This document shows positions 1 through 5,544 of a stretch of DNA of 9,911 nucleotides, in pieces; within the stretch, counting starts at the first letter, position 1; every line of letters begins with the position of its first letter. The DNA lies in assembly GCA_016303195.1 (NCBI GenBank), contig JAEDMD010000063.1, positions 1 through 9,911 on the forward strand, given 5' to 3'. Source of the DNA: Oscillospiraceae bacterium (GTDB lineage Bacteria; Bacillota; Clostridia; Oscillospirales; Ruminococcaceae). Under the pieces are notes generated by a model that worked only from the letters and a program-made list of their open reading frames with translations, was not told the origin of the DNA and searched no databases. The position numbers and the translations under genes are program-made.

Positions 1-61
1 GCACAATCTGCCGTAAAATCTGACTACGCATCTGCACCACAATCTCTGTGCGGTGCTGCCT
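1..61. repeat. Right arm of a dispersed repeat, truncated by the window edge
   Basis: Bases 3-61 align without gaps to 4579-4637 with 52 of 59 positions identical, so this is the right end of a second copy of the element at 4461-4640, in the same orientation. It ends in CTCTGTGCGGTGCTGCCT, the counterpart of the right terminus of the complete copy. The left part lies outside the window, so length and left terminus are unknown. The copy sits directly upstream of a short open stretch that may be the tail of an interrupted gene. Confidence 0.8.
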
Positions 62-122
62 TAAAGAAATTGTGGAGGAACTCGACCGTAAAAATGTTTT
101 CTCCATGCTGATAAAAGAATAA
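24..122 (+). other. Possible 3' remnant of an upstream coding sequence
   Basis: A reading frame is open from 24 to the TAA at 120-122. The part outside the repeat (63-119) reads KEIVEELDRKNVFSMLIKE, which has a protein-like composition and a charged C-terminus. The same frame is closed at 21-23 (TGA) inside the repeat copy, so no complete gene can be drawn. It may be the last codons of a gene displaced or truncated by insertion of the repeat, or a chance open stretch. There is no start codon with a ribosome site in front of it. I do not recognise the protein. Confidence 0.2.
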
Positions 123-166
123 CACATAATACCTGACAAAAGCAATTTTAGGAGGAGAAAAGTATA

Positions 167-835
167 GTGACAGGAAGAAAAGTAAAAGTGACAGTTGACC
201 GACCTCTCGGCAGCTGCCACCCGAAATATAAGGATATGGTCTATCCCGTGAATTACGGCTATATTGCAGGGATCATCGCTCCTGACGGCGAAGAACAGGA
301 CGCTTACATTCTCGGTGTTGACCATCCCGTCGATGAGTTCACAGGAAAGGTGATCGCCGTAATAAGACGCTCGGATGATGTTGAGGAAAAATGGGTAGTC
401 TGTCCCGAAAATATGTCATTCACTGCTGAGGAGATCGAACAGCAGGTCTGTTTCACGGAGAAGTATTTCGCTCATGAGATAATCACAGAGCCTCGTCTTG
501 AGACTTTTCCCGATTTTATGAGATCCGAAAAGAATATAGTTCCGTCGGATCAGCAGAATACTCCTCATATCGAAGGATATTACTACACAGGAAATGACGG
601 CAGTCAGATGGCTTTCTGGGAATATTCGGCAGATTCCGAATCAAAGGAGCATAGCCATGACTATGATGAGTACATGGTCTGTCTTTCGGGTGAGTATGCA
701 ATAATACTTGACGGAAAAGAAACCGTGCTTTATCCGGGCGATGAAATGGTCATTCCGAAGGGAACATTGCAGGGGGCAAGAGTGAAAAAAGGCACACGAA
801 CTCTCCATGCTTTCGGCGGAAGGCGGATAAAGTGA
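167..835 (+). CDS. Inorganic pyrophosphatase-like domain fused to a cupin domain
   Basis: This 222-residue protein has two parts. Residues about 1-108 resemble the short inorganic pyrophosphatase-like proteins of Firmicutes: NYGYI at 29-33, then DGEEQD at 40-45, which matches the metal-binding Asp cluster of family I pyrophosphatases (usual pattern D-G-D-x-x-D), here with Glu for the second Asp. It is shorter than classical enzymes, and the later catalytic Asp/Lys cluster is only partly recognisable (EEK at 73-75). Residues about 117-222 are a cupin barrel. Motif 1 is HSHDYDE at 162-168 followed by G175. Motif 2 is GDEMVIPKGTLQ at 191-202, where the usual metal-binding His is Gln202. The start is GTG, preceded by AGGAGG at 150-155; family members begin with a similar short N-terminus. 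The stop overlaps the next gene. Pyrophosphate hydrolysis is plausible but unproven. The cupin ligand is unknown. Confidence 0.75.
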   Translation: MTGRKVKVTVDRPLGSCHPKYKDMVYPVNYGYIAGIIAPDGEEQDAYILGVDHPVDEFTGKVIAVIRRSDDVEEKWVVCPENMSFTAEEIEQQVCFTEKYFAHEIITEPRLETFPDFMRSEKNIVPSDQQNTPHIEGYYYTGNDGSQMAFWEYSADSESKEHSHDYDEYMVCLSGEYAIILDGKETVLYPGDEMVIPKGTLQGARVKKGTRTLHAFGGRRIK

Positions 836-1281
836 TGATTACACTTCTCCCCTACGACCACAAAATGAAAGCCGATGTAAGCCGATTTTTCAGCAACATA
901 TTTCCTGTTTCGGGAAATGCTTTCGGTGAGTTCGTAAGAAACAGCTTTTACGAGAATATGACCCGATATTTCGACACGCTCTGGTGTCTCACCGATAACG
1001 GGAACGTTGTGGGTGTGACCGCTATGAACCATATCAATGACGAAAAATGCGAACTGAGCGGTCTGTATCTCTATGACAGCTGCCACGGTAAAAAGCTGGG
1101 ATACCAAATGCTGATGAATGCTATCGACCATGCACGAAAAAAGAATTACAAGCAGATGTACCTCGGTACTACTGCCCAAAGCAAACGTGCCATCTCACTT
1201 TACAAGCGCAACGGCTTTACATTCACAAAAAGATATAACGACGACCTCAATGCCAATGTATTTATGGTACTTGATCTCTGA
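832..1281 (+). CDS. GNAT-family N-acetyltransferase
   Basis: This protein of about 149 residues has a C-terminal GNAT core. A beta strand (LYLYD, 78-82) leads into the acetyl-CoA pyrophosphate loop CHGKKLGYQML (84-94), a variant of the usual R/Q-x-x-G-x-G/A pattern. A helix then leads to LGTTAQSKRAISLYKRNGF (111-129), the typical 'N/S-x-x-A-x-x-x-Y-x-x-x-G-F' motif B. GNAT enzymes transfer an acetyl group from acetyl-CoA to an amine; the acceptor here cannot be read from sequence. The start is either GTG at 832 or ATG at 835. The second gives a TGATG stop/start overlap with the upstream fusion gene, which implies translational coupling and co-transcription. No separate ribosome site is obvious. 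Confidence 0.88.
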   Translation: MMITLLPYDHKMKADVSRFFSNIFPVSGNAFGEFVRNSFYENMTRYFDTLWCLTDNGNVVGVTAMNHINDEKCELSGLYLYDSCHGKKLGYQMLMNAIDHARKKNYKQMYLGTTAQSKRAISLYKRNGFTFTKRYNDDLNANVFMVLDL

Positions 1282-1299
1282 TACATAAGGAGGAAAACT

Positions 1300-2577
1300 A
1301 TGCCTGCACCTTTAGCCGATAAAATACGCCCCAAAACCCTTGCCGATGTAGTCGGTCAGGAACATATTCTCGCTGACGGAAAGCCCTTGCGCCGTATCAT
1401 AGACAGCGGAACTGTTCCCAATATGATCTTTTATGGCCCATCGGGTGTGGGTAAAACTACGGTTGCCCGTATCATTGCCGAAAACTGCGGAATGTCCCTT
1501 TACAAGCTCAACGGCACCAATGCGTCGATCTCCGATATCAAGGACGTTGTGGCTGAGATAGGTACATTCGGGAGCGAAAACGGCATCCTCCTCTACCTTG
1601 ACGAGATACAATATCTGAACAAAAAGCAGCAGCAGAGTTTGCTTGAATACATCGAGAACGGCGATATCACCCTAATTGCTTCAACTACGAAAAATCCCTA
1701 TTTTTCGGTATATAATGCTGTCATAAGCCGAAGCACCGTTTTTGAGTTCAAGCCTGTTTCAGCCGAACAGCTTATGCCTGCCATAAAACGTGCATTCCGC
1801 ATAATATCCGAAGAAAACGGCTATGATGTCGTTGCGGATGATGATATAATCAGTCAGATAGCTTATTCCTGCGGCGGCGATGTCCGCAAAGCCATGAATA
1901 CCGCCGAACTTGCTGTTGTTTGCGGTGAAGCAGGTGACGGTAAAGTCACTGTAACTGCCGATTCGCTGAAAATTCTCGCTCAGAGAAGCAATATGCGCTA
2001 CGACCGTGACGGCGATCAGCATTATGATATTCTTTCGGCTTTGCAGAAGTCCATACGTGGCTCTGACGAAAATGCCGCTCTCCACTATGCCGCTCGTCTT
2101 ATTGAAGCAGGCGATATAATTTCTCTGTCACGGCGGCTTCTCGTCATTGCCGCCGAGGACATCGGTCTTGCCTATCCGCAGGCTATCGCCATCACAAAAG
2201 CCTGTGTGGATTCTGCTCTCCAGCTTGGACTCCCCGAAGCAAGGATACCGCTGGCAGAAGCAATAATCCTCCTTGCGACTGCCCCGAAGTCCAACAGTGC
2301 CGAATCCGCCATAGATGCGGCTATCAGCGACCTGCAAAGCTGTGACGCTCTGGATTTCCCACGGCATCTCCAGAACAAGCATTTCGACGGAAAGGGTGCT
2401 GAGATAGTGGGTCAGCATTATAAATACCCCCACGATTACAAGAACCATTACGTAAAACAGCAGTACCTCCCCGATGCTCTTGCAGGCCATGTTTACTATA
2501 AATTCGGCGAAAATAAACAGGAACAGTCCGCATTGCTGTATCGGCGAAAGATACTCAGCGAAGCTGACGACCTCTAA
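1300..2577 (+). CDS. rarA: Replication-associated recombination protein RarA/MgsA (AAA+ ATPase)
   Basis: This 425-residue protein is a full-length member of the RarA/MgsA/WRNIP1 family, AAA+ ATPases related to clamp loaders that act at stalled replication forks. The N-terminal segment RPKTLADVVGQEHIL (10-24) is typical of the family. Walker A is GPSGVGKT (46-53), Walker B LLYLDEI (97-103), sensor 1 lies around IASTTKNP (126-133), the arginine-finger region is SRS (143-145), and GGDVRKAMN follows in the lid domain. The C-terminal half matches the tetramerisation region, including the AEDIGLAYPQA stretch. The ribosome site AAGGAGG lies at 1287-1293, six bases before ATG. The gene begins 18 bases after the acetyltransferase, so it probably shares its transcript. 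I see no convincing terminator after its stop. Confidence 0.96.
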   Translation: MPAPLADKIRPKTLADVVGQEHILADGKPLRRIIDSGTVPNMIFYGPSGVGKTTVARIIAENCGMSLYKLNGTNASISDIKDVVAEIGTFGSENGILLYLDEIQYLNKKQQQSLLEYIENGDITLIASTTKNPYFSVYNAVISRSTVFEFKPVSAEQLMPAIKRAFRIISEENGYDVVADDDIISQIAYSCGGDVRKAMNTAELAVVCGEAGDGKVTVTADSLKILAQRSNMRYDRDGDQHYDILSALQKSIRGSDENAALHYAARLIEAGDIISLSRRLLVIAAEDIGLAYPQAIAITKACVDSALQLGLPEARIPLAEAIILLATAPKSNSAESAIDAAISDLQSCDALDFPRHLQNKHFDGKGAEIVGQHYKYPHDYKNHYVKQQYLPDALAGHVYYKFGENKQEQSALLYRRKILSEADDL

Positions 2578-2654
2578 TTCTCCACGGGTTTGCACTATAT
2601 TTTATCTATTATGTATAAATTGACAAAAATCCGACATATCCCCCGTCTCGGCGC

Positions 2655-2683
2655 TTGACAAAGGCGGAAAAAAGTGATATAGT
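2655..2683 (+). promoter_or_regulatory. Strong promoter of the ACT regulator-homoserine dehydrogenase operon
   Basis: The -35 box TTGACA (2655-2660) is a perfect match to the housekeeping consensus. After a 17-base spacer comes TATAGT (2678-2683), with a TGA extension immediately upstream (extended -10). Transcription is predicted to start near 2690, giving an untranslated leader of about 110 bases. A second TTGACA at 2620-2625 has no -10 partner. Confidence 0.85.
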
Positions 2684-2692
2684 AATTAAGTA

Positions 2693-2708
2693 ATGTACAA
2701 TTGTACAT
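2693..2708. promoter_or_regulatory. 16-bp perfect palindrome, likely repressor operator
   Basis: ATGTACAATTGTACAT is a perfect 16-bp inverted repeat beginning 10 bases after the -10 box, so it overlaps the predicted transcription start. That is the classic position for a repressor. The binding protein is not identified. The helix-turn-helix/ACT protein encoded immediately downstream is the obvious candidate for autoregulation by an aspartate-family amino acid. The core TACA-N2-TGTA also resembles operators of BlaI/MecI/CopY repressors, but no such gene is in this window. Confidence 0.65.
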
Positions 2709-2725
2709 CATACACGGACGTTTTT

Positions 2726-2764
2726 ATGATATATCTGCCCGTCATGCAGATGTGTGACAGATAA
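2726..2764 (+). other. Possible 12-codon leader ORF with overlapping hairpins
   Basis: The leader between promoter and first gene contains ATG at 2726 and TAA at 2762-2764, encoding MIYLPVMQMCDR. A weak GGA lies seven bases upstream. The same bases can form mutually exclusive stems: ATCTGC (2733-2738) with GCAGAT (2746-2751), TATCTG (2732-2737) with CAGATA (2758-2763), or CTGCC (2735-2739) with GGCAG (2771-2775). The peptide holds Met, Ile, Val and Leu codons but no Thr. No terminator hairpin with a U tract follows, so a classical attenuator is not shown. This may be chance. Confidence 0.2.
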
Positions 2765-2800
2765 ATCAACGGCAGGTATAAGTCTCAGAGGAACATTTCT

Positions 2801-3244
2801 ATGGAAAATAAATCTCAGCTTATTGTTGCCGATTCTAAAATTCTTCCTGAGGTCTTCACAAAAGTTCTGGAAGTCAAAAAGCTGATGGCTCAGAAAGGCG
2901 AAAAAAGTTTCGCTTCTGCCTGTAAAAGAGTCGGTATCTCAAGAAGTGCTTACTATAAGTACAAAGACAGCGTTTTCTCCTATGAGGAGCTTTTTACAAG
3001 AAAGATCGTTAATCTGCACCTTCTGCTCAATGACAGCCCCGGTGTTCTCTCAAACGCTCTCTCTTTCCTGCATAGTCTGAATGCAAATATCCTGACCCTC
3101 AATCAAAGCATCCCCGTTGACGGTGTTGCTCAGGTCAATATTTCCCTCAGACTCTCAAACAGCGCTGACGACCAGCTCGTCGGCCTTAATTCAATCAACG
3201 AACTCGACGGCGTTCTTGAAGCTAAGATCCTGTCCGCCGAGTAA
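2801..3244 (+). CDS. HTH and ACT domain protein, PheB/ThrR-like
   Basis: This 147-residue protein has a helix-turn-helix-like segment at about 36-57 (SFASACKRVGISRSAYYKYKD) and an ACT domain at about 68-145. The ACT domain includes the typical DSPGVLSNALSFLHSLNANI turn-helix at 78-97, which in this fold forms the amino-acid-binding interface. Length and order match the PheB family (B. subtilis PheB, which I recall being renamed ThrR as a repressor of threonine biosynthesis). A ribosome site AGAGGAA (2787-2793) lies seven bases before ATG. Homoserine dehydrogenase follows after 19 bases, so the protein probably senses threonine or another aspartate-family product and represses this operon through the upstream palindrome. 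The effector and the autoregulation are inferred from context, not shown. Confidence 0.88.
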   Translation: MENKSQLIVADSKILPEVFTKVLEVKKLMAQKGEKSFASACKRVGISRSAYYKYKDSVFSYEELFTRKIVNLHLLLNDSPGVLSNALSFLHSLNANILTLNQSIPVDGVAQVNISLRLSNSADDQLVGLNSINELDGVLEAKILSAE

Positions 3245-3263
3245 TTTACGGAGGTTTTCTTTT

Positions 3264-4457
3264 ATGTCAGTTAAATTCGCAGTTTTAGGTCATGGTGTTG
3301 TCGGCTCAGGCGTTGTCGAGCTTTTCTATAAGAATAAGAAAAGCATCGAAAAACGTGCAGGCACTGAGATGGATATAAAGTATATCCTCGATCTCAGAGA
3401 CTTCCCTGATTCTCCATACAAGGACAAGTTCACAAAGGATTTCAATGATATCCTCAACGATGACGAAGTTACCTCCGTTGCTGAGTGCATGGGCGGTGTT
3501 GAGCCTGCTTTCACTTTTGTAAAGTCCTGTCTCGAAAAAGGCAAGAGCGTTTCAACTTCAAACAAGGAACTGGTAGCAGAGAAAGGCGATATCCTTCTTC
3601 AGACCGCAAAGGAACATAACTGCAACTTCTTCTTTGAAGCAAGTGTCGGCGGCGCTATCCCGATAATCCGTCCTCTCCACCGCTGTCTCGCTGCAAATGA
3701 TATCACAAAGGTTGCAGGTATCCTCAACGGCACAACAAATTTCATCCTCACAAAGATGTACAACGATAATATGCCTTTCGACGAGGCTCTCAAACTGGCT
3801 CAGGAGCTTGGCTACGCTGAGAAAGATCCTACCGCTGATATCGAGGGTCACGATGCCTGCCGTAAGATATGCATTATCTCATCTCTCGTTTTCGGCAAGC
3901 ACGTTTATCCAAAGAGCGTTTATACAAAGGGTATCTCTCAGGTTCAGCTCTGCGACGTTGCCGCCGCTGACGTTCTCGGCTATGCTATCAAGCTGGTCGC
4001 TTCCGTTACAAAGCTCGACAACGGCAAGATCCTTCCCTGTGTTATGCCTACACTGGTTTCCTATGACAACATCATGTCAGGAGTAAATGACGTATTCAAC
4101 GCTGTACTCGTTTACGGCGACGGTGTTGACCAGACAATGTTCTACGGCAGAGGCGCAGGCAAACTGCCTACTGCAAGCGCTGTTCTCGGTGATGTTATCG
4201 AAACTGCAAAGGCAAACGGCACTGTTATTTCCCAGACATGGGAGGCTTCCGATGATGACAGCTTCATCGAGGATTCTGACAGCCTGAGATCATGCTGGTA
4301 CTTCCGTGTTCCTGCTGATGCTGATATCGACATGGGCGGTACATATACTCATGAGGACGGCATCTCATACGTAACAGACAAGGAAATGACTTTCGCTGAG
4401 GCTAAGGCTGAGGCTGAAAAGGTCGGCGCACTTGCTTTCATGCCTGTTATGGAATAA
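3264..4457 (+). CDS. hom: Homoserine dehydrogenase, short form without a standard ACT tail
   Basis: This enzyme reduces aspartate semialdehyde to homoserine with NAD(P)H, the step feeding threonine, isoleucine and methionine. The protein has 397 residues. The Rossmann motif is GHGVVGSGVV (9-18). The cofactor/catalytic loop is STSNKELVA (97-105), followed by EASVGGAIPII (125-135), GILNGTTNFIL (152-162), the substrate and catalytic segment EGHDACRKI (194-202), and GRGAGKLPTASAVLGD (295-310). The C-terminal part (about 340-397) is a short alpha/beta extension rather than the longer ACT domain of many Firmicute enzymes. The ATG at 3264 is chosen because ACGGAGG (3248-3254) precedes it and the Rossmann motif follows at once; the same frame is open further upstream, but that part overlaps the preceding gene. 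The reading frame ends in tandem TAA codons. No aspartokinase, thrB or thrC lies nearby. Confidence 0.96.
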   Translation: MSVKFAVLGHGVVGSGVVELFYKNKKSIEKRAGTEMDIKYILDLRDFPDSPYKDKFTKDFNDILNDDEVTSVAECMGGVEPAFTFVKSCLEKGKSVSTSNKELVAEKGDILLQTAKEHNCNFFFEASVGGAIPIIRPLHRCLAANDITKVAGILNGTTNFILTKMYNDNMPFDEALKLAQELGYAEKDPTADIEGHDACRKICIISSLVFGKHVYPKSVYTKGISQVQLCDVAAADVLGYAIKLVASVTKLDNGKILPCVMPTLVSYDNIMSGVNDVFNAVLVYGDGVDQTMFYGRGAGKLPTASAVLGDVIETAKANGTVISQTWEASDDDSFIEDSDSLRSCWYFRVPADADIDMGGTYTHEDGISYVTDKEMTFAEAKAEAEKVGALAFMPVME

Positions 4458-4460
4458 TAA

Positions 4461-4640
4461 TATAGGCAACACCGCACAAAGCCCACCTGACGGCTTGGCG
4501 GCGCATCTGCTTGCATCTTTTCCGTCATTTTGCACAGAAATTCCTTGCTGGGCGCCAGCCCAGCGGCGTCATTTCTATACAATCTGACGAAAAATCTGAC
4601 TGCGCATCTGCACCACCAGCTCTGTGCGGTATTGCCTATA
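4461..4640. repeat. 180-bp MITE-like element with about 21-bp terminal inverted repeats
   Basis: The ends are inverted copies: 4461-4481 and 4620-4640 match at 19 of 21 positions as reverse complements (outer part TATAGGCAA, inner part ACCGCACA). The outermost TATA could include a TA target duplication. Near the centre is a hairpin, GCTGGGC (4547-4553) with GCCCAGC (4558-4564) and a 4-base loop. Two short direct repeats occur inside: GCGCATCTGC at 4501-4510 and 4602-4611, and CGTCATTT at 4523-4530 and 4567-4574. A second, truncated copy lies at 1-61. It encodes no transposase, so it would be a non-autonomous element or an intergenic structural repeat. Confidence 0.8.
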
Positions 4641-4648
4641 GAATTTTC

Positions 4649-4695
4649 AAGCCATAGTATTCCTGATATGCCTGTCAGAAATACTATGGCTTTTT
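4649..4695 (+). terminator. Rho-independent terminator of the homoserine dehydrogenase operon
   Basis: AAGCCATAGTATT (4649-4661) pairs with AATACTATGGCTT (4680-4692). After one mismatch the stem extends by CTGA (4663-4666) with TCAG (4675-4678) around an 8-base loop. A run of T (4691-4695) follows on the plus strand, and there is no U tract in the other direction. It begins 9 bases after the right end of the repeat element, so the element is transcribed as part of the operon's 3' untranslated region. Confidence 0.88.
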
Positions 4696-4716
4696 CGGAG
4701 TAAATCATGGACTTAG

Positions 4717-4747
4717 AACCTTTCTTCGGAGAGGTTTTTCTTTTTTT
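4717..4747 (+). terminator. Second terminator with a UUCG tetraloop
   Basis: An 8-bp stem, AACCTTTC (4717-4724) with GAGAGGTT (4729-4736), contains one G-U pair and is closed by a C(UUCG)G tetraloop, one of the most stable RNA loops. It is followed by a T-rich tail TTTTTCTTTTTTT (4735-4747). It lies 21 bases after the first terminator and works only on the plus strand. It probably acts as a back-up that insulates the next promoter. Confidence 0.85.
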
Positions 4748-4782
4748 CGCCATGTTACTGCATAAATTCCGAAAAGTTCCCG

Positions 4783-4811
4783 TTCACTTTCCGATGCGGA
4801 TATGGTATGAT
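4783..4811 (+). promoter_or_regulatory. Promoter of the DUF6514-like gene
   Basis: TTCACT (4783-4788), a 17-base spacer and TATGAT (4806-4811), with the extension TGG just upstream of the -10 box. The -35 matches the consensus at four of six positions. The predicted start is near 4818, giving a short leader of about 23 bases that carries the GGAGG ribosome site (4829-4833). Confidence 0.7.
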
Positions 4812-4840
4812 ATTTATATCAACGGAACGGAGGAAAAATT

Positions 4841-5140
4841 ATGTTCGGAAAAGTAAAAAATAAAATGAATGTTACAGACAGAAAGGTTTACATGGAGATA
4901 TTCAGCGACAGAAGGATATCATACAGGGTCACGGCAGGACGGGCTGTCAGGTTCGGTGAGGAGATAGATATTTATGGTATCGAAGCCGAGGACAGCAGAA
5001 CGGGCGAAGCCGAAAAAATAGCGGATTTCTCCCCTGATATCGAGGATGCCGTCGCCTTTGCGGAAATGCTCACGGCTGAACGCACAAAGCCTCGTCAGCT
5101 TTACAGCAGAGCGCTGAATTTTCTGTATCTGCTGATATGA
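4841..5140 (+). CDS. Small uncharacterised protein, DUF6514-like
   Basis: This 99-residue soluble protein has no signal peptide or membrane segment. After a basic N-terminus (FGKVKNKMNVTDRK) comes an alternating beta pattern, with YRVTAGRAVRFGEEIDIYGIEAED at about 28-51 followed by a Ser-Pro-Asp turn and a helix (DFSPDIEDAVAFAEML, 62-77), then RQLYSRALNFLYLL. The layout (a 'YGIE' strand, a 'D-x-S-x-D' turn, a helix, then a short helix with L-Y) recalls the DUF6514 family of Oscillospiraceae, whose function is not known to me. A strong ribosome site GGAGG lies seven bases before ATG and the gene has its own promoter, so it is very likely expressed. The family assignment is by memory of the pattern and needs a profile search. 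Confidence 0.75.
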   Translation: MFGKVKNKMNVTDRKVYMEIFSDRRISYRVTAGRAVRFGEEIDIYGIEAEDSRTGEAEKIADFSPDIEDAVAFAEMLTAERTKPRQLYSRALNFLYLLI

Positions 5141-5171
5141 TGCTGAGTGAAAAATTTTTTTGATTTTGCTA

Positions 5172-5200
5172 TGGACAAATTTCCTTTTTTATGTTATAAT
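5172..5200 (+). promoter_or_regulatory. Strong promoter of the PC4/YdbC-like gene
   Basis: TGGACA (5172-5177), a 17-base spacer and a perfect TATAAT (5195-5200), with TGT immediately upstream (extended -10). Transcription should start near 5207, leaving a leader of about 49 bases. The near-consensus boxes suggest high constitutive expression. Confidence 0.85.
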
Positions 5201-5255
5201 AACTAATTGAACGGCTTTCGTTCAGAAATCAATGCAAAGGAAAGGAAAACAAAAA

Positions 5256-5495
5256 ATGGCAGAACTTAAATATGAGATCACCGAAAAGATCGGTGTTCTT
5301 TCGGAAAATGCAAAGGGTTGGACTAAGGAACTCAACATGGTAAGCTGGAATGAGCATGAAGCAAAGTATGACATCCGTGAATGGGCTCCCGACCACTCAA
5401 GAATGGGCAAGGGTGTTACTCTCACAGCTGATGAGCTTGCTGAGCTGAAAACTCTCCTCGCTGACATTGATCTTGATTCATTCGACGAAGAATAA
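5256..5495 (+). CDS. YdbC/PC4-family single-stranded nucleic-acid-binding protein
   Basis: This 79-residue protein matches the bacterial branch of the PC4/p15 transcriptional coactivator family (YdbC of Lactococcus), small dimers with a curved beta sheet that bind single-stranded DNA. An N-terminal strand region (KYEITEKIGVLSENAKGWTK, 5-24) is followed by LNMVSWNEHEAKYDIREWAP (26-45), MGKGVTLTADELAELKTLL (50-68) and an acidic C-terminus. The segments 'W-x-x-x-x-KYDIR-x-W' and 'G-K-G-V-T-L' are the family hallmarks. The ATG at 5256 is preferred over an in-frame ATG at 5232: AAGGAAAGG (5238-5246) lies just before it, and the added residues MQRKGKQK would be the translated ribosome site. A probable role is in replication or transcription with single-strand DNA; the exact job is unknown. 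Confidence 0.9.
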   Translation: MAELKYEITEKIGVLSENAKGWTKELNMVSWNEHEAKYDIREWAPDHSRMGKGVTLTADELAELKTLLADIDLDSFDEE

Positions 5496-5500
5496 TACAT

Positions 5501-5544
5501 AAATACAGCCCGAAGGCAGGAATTAACGCTTTCGGGCTGTATTT
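5501..5544. terminator. Bidirectional terminator between converging genes
   Basis: A 14-bp perfect stem, AAATACAGCCCGAA (5501-5514) with TTCGGGCTGTATTT (5531-5544), extends by two more pairs (one G-U). It has a T-rich tail on the plus strand and a T-rich stretch on the minus strand as well. It starts six bases after the PC4-like gene's stop and touches the stop codon of the converging alarmone synthetase (TAA at 5547-5545), so it can end both transcripts. Confidence 0.92.

Noticed and set aside
61..150. Promoter for the pyrophosphatase-cupin gene
   Set aside because: CATAAT at 125-130 is the only -10-like box seen and it has no acceptable -35 partner; I cannot place a promoter with confidence.
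730..1179. Long minus-strand frame opposite the first two genes, and similar antisense frames across rarA and GH2
   Set aside because: These mirror well-supported genes on the other strand, lack ribosome sites, and show no recognisable motifs.
2620..2625. A second TTGACA upstream of the ACT-hom promoter
   Set aside because: No -10 box lies 16-18 bases downstream.
3117..3263. Upstream extension of the homoserine dehydrogenase frame
   Set aside because: The extra 49 codons overlap the ACT gene in another frame and are not protein-like; ACGGAGG before ATG 3264 and the Rossmann motif right after it fix the start.
4349..4753. A 134-residue minus-strand frame across the hom end, the repeat and both terminators
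   Set aside because: It is antisense to the hom 3' end and spans two clear plus-strand terminators and the inverted repeat; its composition follows those elements and it has no ribosome site.
4707..4856. A 49-codon plus-strand ORF starting at ATG 4707 with CGGAG in front
   Set aside because: It begins inside the terminator region, runs through the second terminator, the promoter and the ribosome site of the next gene, and ends inside that gene, so it is better explained as chance.
5096..5161. Possible terminator after the DUF6514-like gene (CAGCAG/CTGCTG with a later T run)
   Set aside because: The stem lies within the coding end and is too far from the T run to act as a standard intrinsic terminator.
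5232..5255. Earlier ATG for the PC4-like gene
   Set aside because: It would translate the purine-rich ribosome site as MQRKGKQK; the ATG at 5256 has that site at the right distance.
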